From the NCBI GenBank assembly GCA_020348765.1, contig CP070753.1, forward strand, positions 2,929,059-2,939,923: a stretch of DNA of 10,865 bases, in the 5' to 3' direction. A program made the position numbers and the translations under genes. Positions 5,296-10,865 of the stretch are shown here, one piece after another; position 1 is the stretch's first letter; each line of letters opens with the position of its first letter. Under the pieces are notes generated by a model. It saw nothing but the letters and a program-made list of their open reading frames with translations, did no database searches and had not been told where the DNA came from. This DNA comes from Burkholderiales bacterium. Its GTDB lineage: Bacteria; Pseudomonadota; Gammaproteobacteria; Burkholderiales; Burkholderiaceae_E.

Positions 5296-7380
5296 CTATT
5301 TGGGCCCCGGCTCGCTCTCGGCCAGCATCTCGGCGATCATGCGCTCGTCCTCGCGCAGCTCGGGCTCGCTCAGCAGCCACACGGTGAACTGCGCGCCGGC
5401 ACCGGGGTGCGACTCGACGGTCAGTCGTCCACCGTAGCGGCGCACGAGCCCGTAGCTGATCGAAAGTCCCAGTCCACTGCCCGCGCCGGGTGCCTTGGTG
5501 CCGAAGAACGGGTCGAAGATTCGGTCGCGAATCGCCGGGTCGATTCCGGGGCCGTCGTCGCTGACGGTGATGCGCACGCCACGCTGGTCCCAGTCGGCAC
5601 ACGCAATGCGAATCAGGCCGCCCTTGGGCTCGAGTGCGTGCACCGCATTGACCAGCAGATTGACCAGCACCTGCTGCAGCTCCTGCGGATTGATGCGCAC
5701 GGTGTGCGAAGCGGCCAGCTCGAACTCGAGCCGAATCGCGGTCCCGCGGATCATGTGCTCGACCAGCCGGGCCGCGCCGGCAGCCTGCGCATTGACGTCG
5801 ACCTCGGCCATGTCGCCCGCGTACTGTGCCGGTCGCGCGTACTGCAGCAGCTGTCCGACGATGTTCCGGATCCGTTCGATCTGCTGCAGGATCAGCGCGA
5901 ACTCGCCCCGCAGCGGCTCGGCGCGATCGCCGAGCTCCTGCATGACGACGTCGACATTGCCCAGAATGACGGCCAACGGGTTGTTGATCTCGTGCGCGAC
6001 GCCCGCTGTCAGCTGGCCCAGCGCCGCGAGCTTCTCGGCCTCGACCAGCGCGCTGCGCGTGCGCTGTAGCAGCTCGATGATGCGGCTCAGATCCGCATTG
6101 CGTCGCTCGAGCTCCGCGGTGCGCCGTTCGACCTTTTGCTCCAGTTCGTCGGCTGCGACCTGGATCTGCCGATTGCGCTGCTGAAGCAGATCGAGCATCG
6201 CGTCGAACTCGCGCGCCAGCTCGCCGATCTCGTCCTTCGACGCCACGGCGCCGATACGCCGATCCTCGCCGCGGCGGGTCGCGGCCGCCACCGCACTGAT
6301 CGCTTCGACCGGCCGGTAGATCGCGCGCGCGGCGCGCCACGCCAGAAGCCCCGAGAGCAGCATCAGCCCGGCGAACACCGCCCCCAGATGCCACAGTGCA
6401 GTCCAGAGCCGGCCCCGGAACGGCGCCTCGAGAAAACCGGCGTAGAGCATCCCGACCCGTTCGCCGCGCACGTCGACGATCGAATCGTAGGCCGAGATGT
6501 ACCAGTCGTTGACCACGAAGGCGCGGTCGACCCAGGTCTCGCCGTCGCGCAGCACCAGGTCGCGCACGGCCTGCGAGACGCGCGTCCCCAGCGCACGCTC
6601 GCCGCGGCCCAGCGGCACGTTGGTGCTGACGCGCACGTCGTCCAGGAACACGGTCACGGTGCCGATGCTGTCCGGCGGCAGGCTCCCCGGCCCGTACACC
6701 AGGTCGCGGATCGCATCGACGAAGCGAAAGTTGCCGTTCAGCAGCACGCCGCCGTCGATGACCGCGCGCACCACGCCGTCGACACCGAACACCGGGTAGG
6801 CCACACGCATCACCATGCCGCGATCCTCGACCTGGCGCTCGCTCGGCGCTGCCCGCTGGGTCGCCAACAGCGGCATGCGCACCGCTTCGGCGAGCGCCTC
6901 GAGCCCCAGCTCCTCGGACGAGAAGATCTCGACGCCGGCGGCCGGTCGACCCCGCAGCGCCTGGGTGACCAGATCCGAGTGACGGCTGGTGCCGATGGCG
7001 CCGGTTGCATCCCGCCAGCGCCGCTGCGCGTCGATCAGGTGCAGGAAAGAGAAGCCGGCGCGCTCGCGCAGCGCATCCACGCGGCGCACCACGGCCGCGA
7101 GATCGCCGCGGTCGAGCTCGTCGCGAAGCGCGAACGACTCGGCCAGGCGCCCGGCCGACTCGAGGTAATCGCTCTCGATGCGCATGAACGCATCGTGCGC
7201 CACGGCCAGATCGGTACGGACCTTCAGGAACAGCTGGTCGTAGCCGAATTGCCGCCCCCAGTCGACCGCCAGCATCAGCGCCACCGAGGCCGCGAGCAGG
7301 ATCGGCGCCAGCACCAGCGCCAGCAGCTTGTAGCGCAGCTTGCCGGCGACCCGTCTCCCCAGCCGGACCAAGGCCTGCAT
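5296..7380 (-). CDS. Cache-HAMP sensor histidine kinase
   Basis: A 694-residue membrane sensor kinase. A transmembrane helix (about 18-38) is followed by a periplasmic region (about 40-325) with Cache character. Its last part, with [27 protein letters not shown] and [12 protein letters not shown], resembles Cache_3/Cache_2-type ligand domains. A second helix (about 326-348), a HAMP segment (about 350-402) and a coiled coil (404-450) follow. The HisKA motif [13 protein letters not shown] carries the phospho-acceptor H463. The ATPase domain shows the N box (N574/N578), DDGPGID (608-614), DPFFGTK and GSGLGLS (634-640). The H box is of the NtrB/DctB kind. The gene follows the response regulator gene by 21 bases, so the two form an operon. 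Cache domains usually bind small organic acids or amino acids; this ligand is unknown. The start has only a weak AAGAG before it, but it precedes the first transmembrane helix properly. Confidence 0.95.
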   Translation of the reverse strand: MQALVRLGRRVAGKLRYKLLALVLAPILLAASVALMLAVDWGRQFGYDQLFLKVRTDLAVAHDAFMRIESDYLESAGRLAESFALRDELDRGDLAAVVRRVDALRERAGFSFLHLIDAQRRWRDATGAIGTSRHSDLVTQALRGRPAAGVEIFSSEELGLEALAEAVRMPLLATQRAAPSERQVEDRGMVMRVAYPVFGVDGVVRAVIDGGVLLNGNFRFVDAIRDLVYGPGSLPPDSIGTVTVFLDDVRVSTNVPLGRGERALGTRVSQAVRDLVLRDGETWVDRAFVVNDWYISAYDSIVDVRGERVGMLYAGFLEAPFRGRLWTALWHLGAVFAGLMLLSGLLAWRAARAIYRPVEAISAVAAATRRGEDRRIGAVASKDEIGELAREFDAMLDLLQQRNRQIQVAADELEQKVERRTAELERRNADLSRIIELLQRTRSALVEAEKLAALGQLTAGVAHEINNPLAVILGNVDVVMQELGDRAEPLRGEFALILQQIERIRNIVGQLLQYARPAQYAGDMAEVDVNAQAAGAARLVEHMIRGTAIRLEFELAASHTVRINPQELQQVLVNLLVNAVHALEPKGGLIRIACADWDQRGVRITVSDDGPGIDPAIRDRIFDPFFGTKAPGAGSGLGLSISYGLVRRYGGRLTVESHPGAGAQFTVWLLSEPELREDERMIAEMLAESEPGPK

Positions 7381-7401
7381 GGCTCTTGCGCCGGCCCGGG
7401 G

Positions 7402-8844
7402 CTAGGCGGGCGGCGCGGTCGCCGACCCGGTGTCGCGGTTCCAGGCCTGCAGCTTGCGCTCGAGCGTCTTGCGCGAAATGCCGAGCCGGCGCGCGGCTTC
7501 GGACTTGTTGCCGCCGCGCGCGTCCAGGACACGCAGGATGTGCCGCTTCTCGACCGCCTCCAGCGCCGTTTCCTCGACGTCGGCGCCCCGATCGGGCACG
7601 GGCCCCGGCGGCTGCAAGCCAAGGCACTGCGCCGGCGTACGGTTCAGCAGCAGGCAACGCTCGATGACGTTCCTGAGTTCGCGCACATTGCCCGGCCACT
7701 CGTAACCGGCGAGCTCGGACAGCACCGCATCCTCGAAGTCGGGGGCCGCGATGCCGAGCTCACCTGCGAGCCGCCGCAGGAAGTGGCGTGCCAGCACCGG
7801 CACGTCCTCCAGATGCTCGCGCAGCGGGGGCATCTGGATCGAGAGCACGTTCAGCCGATAGAACAGGTCCTCACGAAACCGTCCCGAGCGCACTTCGGCG
7901 CCGAGGTCGCGATTGGTCGCCGCGATGATGCGCACGTCGACCGGCGTCTCGCGGTTGGCGCCCACCGGGCGGATCGTGCGCTCCTCGAGCGCGCGCAACA
8001 GCTTGGACTGCATCGCCTGCGCCATCTCGCCGATCTCGTCCAGGAACAGCGTGCCGCCCGCCGCGTAGCTGAACAGACCCTCGCGAGACTGGTGCGCGCC
8101 CGTGAATGCACCCCTGACATGGCCGAACAGCTCGGACTCGAGGAGCTCCGGCGAGATCGAGCCGCAGTTGACCGCGACGAAGCTGCCGCCGCGCCCGCTC
8201 GCGTCGTGGATCGCGCGTGCCACGAGTTCCTTGCCGGTCCCGGACTCGCCCTCGAGCAGCACCGTCGATGGCATCGGCGCCACCCGGTGCACGATCTCGA
8301 CGATGCCGCGGATCGCCGCGCTCTGGCCGACCAGGCCCTGCGAGTCGCTGAGCTGCTCGACCTGCCTGCGCAGCAGGTAGTTCTGTCGGCGCATCGCACG
8401 CTGCTCGAGGCAGCGCTCGACCGCCGCGATCATCTGGTCGACCCGAAACGGCTTCAGGATGAAGTCGGCCGCACCGACCCGAAGCGCTGCGATGGCCGTC
8501 TCCAGGTCGGCATGTGCGGTCATGAAGATCACGCCGACGCCGTTGCCCTGGTCGCGGAGCTGCTCGACCCATTGCACGCCGGAGCGACCCGGCAGGCGGA
8601 TGTCCGTGATCAGCAGATCGAAGTGCAAGCGCTTGCGCAGCGCTTCGGCCGTATCGACGTCGGCGGCCACTTCGAGCAGCGCGCACCGCTTCTCGAGGGC
8701 GCGCCGCAGGAAGCTGCACATGCCCGGCTCGTCGTCGACGATCAGAATCGAAGCCGCCCCGCACGCCTCATGCTGACCGCGCTGCGGGGCGCCGGGCGCA
8801 TCCGGCCCGCTCGACGGCCATGGGTCGTGCACGAGGGCGGACAT
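7402..8844 (-). CDS. NtrC-family sigma-54-dependent response regulator
   Basis: A 480-residue three-domain activator. The receiver domain (about 32-145) has D37/D38, phospho-acceptor D81 in [11 protein letters not shown]109 and K131. The AAA+ domain (about 168-400) has Walker A GESGTGKE (199-206), the sigma-54-contacting GAFTGA (245-250), Walker B GGTLFLDE (263-270) and WPGNVREL. The C-terminal Fis-type helix-turn-helix is [20 protein letters not shown]. Such proteins, once phosphorylated, hydrolyse ATP to open promoters held by sigma-54 RNA polymerase. ATG 8842-8844 is preferred, with AGGAG about 11 bases upstream, although the frame stays open to 9498. The extra part would be antisense-like arginine-rich sequence overlapping the formate dehydrogenase gene. 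It is first of two genes with the kinase. Targets are not identified; the flanking formate dehydrogenase and TRAP genes are candidates. Confidence 0.96.
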   Translation of the reverse strand: MSALVHDPWPSSGPDAPGAPQRGQHEACGAASILIVDDEPGMCSFLRRALEKRCALLEVAADVDTAEALRKRLHFDLLITDIRLPGRSGVQWVEQLRDQGNGVGVIFMTAHADLETAIAALRVGAADFILKPFRVDQMIAAVERCLEQRAMRRQNYLLRRQVEQLSDSQGLVGQSAAIRGIVEIVHRVAPMPSTVLLEGESGTGKELVARAIHDASGRGGSFVAVNCGSISPELLESELFGHVRGAFTGAHQSREGLFSYAAGGTLFLDEIGEMAQAMQSKLLRALEERTIRPVGANRETPVDVRIIAATNRDLGAEVRSGRFREDLFYRLNVLSIQMPPLREHLEDVPVLARHFLRRLAGELGIAAPDFEDAVLSELAGYEWPGNVRELRNVIERCLLLNRTPAQCLGLQPPGPVPDRGADVEETALEAVEKRHILRVLDARGGNKSEAARRLGISRKTLERKLQAWNRDTGSATAPPA

Positions 8845-8889
8845 CGCCGTCGGTTCTCCTGCGAATGGCGATCCACGCCGAGGTGGTTC

Positions 8890-8895
8890 ATTATG
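8890..8895 (-). promoter_or_regulatory. possible -10 element of the response regulator/kinase operon
   Basis: CATAAT on the minus strand matches the sigma-70 -10 consensus at 5 of 6 positions. It lies in the only AT-rich patch between the upstream terminator and the response regulator start, 45 bases before that start. No good -35 is present at the right distance, so the promoter may need an activator or may be weak. Confidence 0.35.
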
Positions 8896-8954
8896 ACCCA
8901 ACGGGCGCGTGTCCGCCGTTCTCCCCGGGAATGTCAGGGTCTCGTGCGGCAATG

Positions 8955-8976
8955 AAAACAGGCGCCGAAGCGCCCG
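8955..8976 (-). terminator. UUCG-loop intrinsic terminator after the formate dehydrogenase operon
   Basis: On the minus strand GGCGC-TTCG-GCGCC forms a perfect 5-bp stem with a C(UUCG)G tetraloop. It is extended by one G-U and one C-G pair and followed at once by TTTT (8955-8958). This is a classical intrinsic terminator arrangement. It lies about 95 bases after the gamma subunit stop and upstream of the likely response regulator promoter, so it separates the two operons. Confidence 0.7.
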
Positions 8977-9040
8977 ATACCTTCTCGCCGGTCGCAGGCC
9001 GGCAGGCGATGCTCCCCGCAATCGAGCGGGCGCCACGGAC

Positions 9041-9064
9041 CGCGCGCCGCCGGGGCGGCGCGCG
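9041..9064 (-). terminator. very stable GC hairpin 7 bases after the cytochrome b gene
   Basis: An 11-base perfect inverted repeat (9041-9051 and 9054-9064) with only two central bases. In RNA it would fold with a loop of 4-6 bases. It lacks a U tract and precedes the better terminator at 8955-8976, so it may act as a 3'-end stabiliser or a Rho-independent pause. Confidence 0.45.
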
Positions 9065-9071
9065 CAACCGC

Positions 9072-10172
9072 TCAGGTGCTTGCGGTCTGCGGAGCGCCGG
9101 CGCCCGTGGCGCTCCCGGCACTGCTGGCCGGCGCCGCGCCACCGCCCTTGCGCTTGACTTCCTCGAGCCACAGGTCGTGGTGCTGGCGGGCCCAGGCCTC
9201 GTCCACGCTGCCGGTGGTCATCCCTTCCAGCGCGCCCTCGGTGCCCGCCGTGCCGAGATAGACGTGACCGAACGCGACCGCCATCACGATCATCGCGCAG
9301 GCGGCATGGATCAGGACCGAGATTTGGGCTCCCGACCGCGTCAGCTCGAAGTACGCAGAGAAATCGAGCAGCAGGCCGGTCACGACGACGGCCATGCCGA
9401 AGGTCATCAGCAGCCAGAACCAGAACTTCTCGCCGGCGTTCATGCGCCCGGCCGAGGGATGCGCCTTTCCGATCAGCCCGCCGCCGCGCTTGAACCATTC
9501 CCAGTCGGTCCGGTTCGGGAAGTTCGACGGCAGGAACTTCAGCAACAGCAGCACCAGTGACACCGCGAACACCGGGCCCACGTAGTTGTGTACGCTCCTG
9601 GCCAGACTCGCGTATGCCGAGAACGCGTCCCTGCCGATGGCCGGGATCAGCACGTCGCGCCCGAAGGCCATGCTGAGCCCGGTGATCAACAGCAGCACGA
9701 AGCTGATCGCCGTGACCCAGTGCAACAGCCGCTCGAGCGTGGTCCAGCGCTGGACCAGCCGGCCGCTGCGGCCGCCGTCGATCTTCACCTGCCCGTTGAG
9801 CAGGTGGTAGGCGAAGATCACGATCAGCACCAACAGCATGATGCCGGCCCCGTAGGTGAGCACCGGGCCGTTGCGCAGCATCCGATAGTTCTCGCCGCCG
9901 TTCTGGATCAGCACACCGGCCTCGCGTCCCTGGATCGCCGAATACCCGGTGTCACCCTCGCGCACCGCGCGCCAGAAGTTGGCCCGCGGGTTGGTGTCCG
10001 AGCCGAACGAGTCCCCGACCGTCGCGGCACCCTGCTGAGCGATCGCCTGACCGTCGCCCGTGAGCAGGAGCCCGGTGAAAGGCAACGTCGCCGAAACGGC
10101 GATCACCGCAAGCAGCGCGACGATGTAGCTCATCAGTCGCCTGCGCACCCGCCTGTCTCTTGCCTCAATCAT
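9072..10172 (-). CDS. fdnI: formate dehydrogenase gamma subunit, cytochrome b556
   Basis: A 366-residue diheme cytochrome b that passes electrons from the formate dehydrogenase iron-sulfur subunit to the quinone pool in the inner membrane. The core has four helices (about 147-168, 195-213, 249-270, 284-305). Candidate heme ligands are H151 (LERLLHWVTA), H195 (RSVHNYVGP), H289 and H303. The 14-residue spacing of the last two equals that between E. coli FdnI H155 and H169. Compared with the roughly 217-residue E. coli protein it has a long N-terminal extension. This comprises a first hydrophobic helix (about 15-38), a presumed periplasmic stretch with NPRANFWRAVREGDTGYS, and another helix (about 103-123), a form known in other proteobacterial formate dehydrogenases. 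The tail (344-366) is Ala/Gly/Ser-rich. ATG 10172 has AGGAA 7 bases upstream. It is the last gene of the operon, 12 bases after the lipoprotein gene. Such genes are also named fdoI or fdhC. Confidence 0.95.
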   Translation of the reverse strand: MIEARDRRVRRRLMSYIVALLAVIAVSATLPFTGLLLTGDGQAIAQQGAATVGDSFGSDTNPRANFWRAVREGDTGYSAIQGREAGVLIQNGGENYRMLRNGPVLTYGAGIMLLVLIVIFAYHLLNGQVKIDGGRSGRLVQRWTTLERLLHWVTAISFVLLLITGLSMAFGRDVLIPAIGRDAFSAYASLARSVHNYVGPVFAVSLVLLLLKFLPSNFPNRTDWEWFKRGGGLIGKAHPSAGRMNAGEKFWFWLLMTFGMAVVVTGLLLDFSAYFELTRSGAQISVLIHAACAMIVMAVAFGHVYLGTAGTEGALEGMTTGSVDEAWARQHHDLWLEEVKRKGGGAAPASSAGSATGAGAPQTAST

Positions 10173-10184
10173 GACCGTTCCTCG

Positions 10185-10382
10185 CTAGCGGTCGGTCTGC
10201 ACGAGCAGGAAGCGCTGCTTCATCGCTTCGTCGTGCTGGGCCGATCGGGACTTCTCCAGCAGCGGATCCTTCTCGCCGACGTACTTGCCGGGTTCGTGCA
10301 GCTTGACCGCGGTCTCCTGACCGCAGGCAGTCAGCGCGAGCGCCAGCGCGCCGCCCAGCGCAGCGAGATACATCGTTCGCAT
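10185..10382 (-). CDS. small lipoprotein encoded within the formate dehydrogenase operon
   Basis: A 65-residue protein with a short hydrophobic signal (MRTMYLAALGGALALAL) and a lipobox LTAC, so cleavage and lipidation at C20 is expected. The mature part is about 46 residues, hydrophilic, with HEPGKYVGEKDPLLEKSR and a charged C-terminus. A GGGGGAG ribosome binding site sits about 7 bases before the ATG. It lies 18 bases after the beta subunit gene and 12 bases before the gamma subunit gene, so it is co-transcribed and probably works with the complex. I do not know a defined function for it. Glycine, not aspartate, follows the lipidated cysteine, which by the E. coli sorting rule favours the outer membrane; that rule may not hold here. 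Confidence 0.8.
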   Translation of the reverse strand: MRTMYLAALGGALALALTACGQETAVKLHEPGKYVGEKDPLLEKSRSAQHDEAMKQRFLLVQTDR

Positions 10383-10400
10383 CGTGAACTCCCCCTGGAC

Positions 10401-10865
10401 TCAGGCTCCGTAGGCCTTGCTCCAGCCCCAGGTCTGGGGCCGGCCGCCACGGCGCAGGATGCGCTGGCGGTACAGGTCGGCGATCAGGTCGCCGTCGCCG
10501 CCGAGCAGCGCCTTGGTCGAGCACATCTCCGCGCACAGCGGAAGCTTGCCTTCGGCCAACCGGTTGGCACCGTATTTCTCGTATTCCTCGGCCGAGCCGT
10601 CCGCCTCGGGGCCGCCCGCGCAGAAGGTGCACTTGTCCATCTTGCCCCGCACGCCGAAGGCCTGCGCCTGCGGATACTGCGGCGCGCCGAACGGGCAGGC
10701 GTAGAAGCAGTAGCCGCAGCCGATGCAAATATCCTTGTCGTGCAGGACCAGGCCGTCTTCGGTCTGGTAAAAGCAGTCGACGGGACAGACCGCCATGCAG
10801 GGGGCGTCTGAGCAGTGCATGCAGGCCACCGACATGGAGCGCTCCCCGGGCTCGCCGTCGTTGAT
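10401..10865 (-). CDS. fdnH: formate dehydrogenase beta subunit, iron-sulfur protein (5' end cut by right edge)
   Basis: The C-terminal 154 residues of the ferredoxin-like electron-transfer subunit. The frame is open to the last base, so the first methionine in view (10833-10835) is internal: INDGEPGERS continues upstream of it. Cysteine groups visible are CMHCSDAPCMAVCP, CIGCGYCFYACP and CTFC with a later CAEMC, which together ligate [4Fe-4S] clusters; another group is expected upstream. The subunit carries electrons from the periplasmic molybdenum or tungsten formate-oxidising subunit to cytochrome b. The end, LYRQRILRRGGRPQTWGWSKAYGA in sense, is soluble: there is no C-terminal membrane helix like the one anchoring E. 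coli FdnH. The catalytic subunit gene should lie just upstream, outside the window. Related genes are also called fdoH or fdhB. Confidence 0.96.
   Translation of the reverse strand: MNDGEPGERSMSVACMHCSDAPCMAVCPVDCFYQTEDGLVLHDKDICIGCGYCFYACPFGAPQYPQAQAFGVRGKMDKCTFCAGGPEADGSAEEYEKYGANRLAEGKLPLCAEMCSTKALLGGDGDLIADLYRQRILRRGGRPQTWGWSKAYGA

Noticed and set aside
5195..7699. An 834-codon minus-strand frame overlapping the kinase gene in another phase
   Set aside because: It has no recognisable domain, is Arg/Gly/Ala-rich, and overlaps the entire kinase frame, which has all expected motifs.
6136..8955. A 939-codon plus-strand open frame antisense to the histidine kinase and response regulator
   Set aside because: Low-complexity His/Arg/Gln-rich translation opposite two genes with complete catalytic motifs, so a shadow frame.
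7402..9498. Longer 698-residue form of the response regulator
   Set aside because: The extra 218 N-terminal residues are arginine-rich and unlike any receiver protein, overlap the formate dehydrogenase gamma gene and would cross a terminator. ATG 8844 has a ribosome binding site.

Overview
The window is a GC-rich bacterial chromosome segment, most likely from a proteobacterium and probably a beta- or gammaproteobacterium. The pointers are the membrane-bound formate dehydrogenase genes, the NtrC-type sigma-54 activator with its Cache histidine kinase, the TAXI-type TRAP transporter and a VapBC toxin-antitoxin pair. Nothing in the window fixes a genus. All genes but one lie on the minus strand, so transcription mostly runs from high to low coordinates. 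No tRNA, rRNA, CRISPR array, insertion sequence or phage gene is visible.

Layout from the right edge in the direction of transcription. (1) 10865-9072: the end of a formate dehydrogenase operon, with the iron-sulfur beta subunit (cut by the window edge), a 65-residue lipoprotein and the cytochrome b gamma subunit. It is closed by a GC hairpin and a UUCG-loop terminator. (2) 8844-5296: an NtrC-family response regulator followed after 21 bases by a Cache/HAMP histidine kinase. (3) 5243-4266: the only plus-strand gene, a zinc-independent NADPH:quinone-reductase-like MDR enzyme, convergent with the kinase. (4) 3998-1068: a TRAP-TAXI uptake system, with a fused 4TM/12TM permease followed by its periplasmic binding protein. 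It is divergent from the oxidoreductase across a 267-base region rich in inverted repeats. (5) 971-349: a vapBC-type module with its own promoter and a 4-base overlap. (6) 177-1: the start of a FeoA-like gene, running off the left edge.

The two-component system sits between the formate dehydrogenase operon and the TRAP/oxidoreductase pair, and could control either. I found no convincing sigma-54 -24/-12 element in the intergenic regions inside the window. The catalytic formate dehydrogenase subunit and that operon's promoter lie to the right, outside the window.

The genes belong to recognisable families. The less ordinary points are the small lipoprotein between a beta subunit that lacks a C-terminal anchor and the gamma subunit, the palindromes between the divergent transport and oxidoreductase genes, and a vapB promoter placed so that its transcript would be leaderless.
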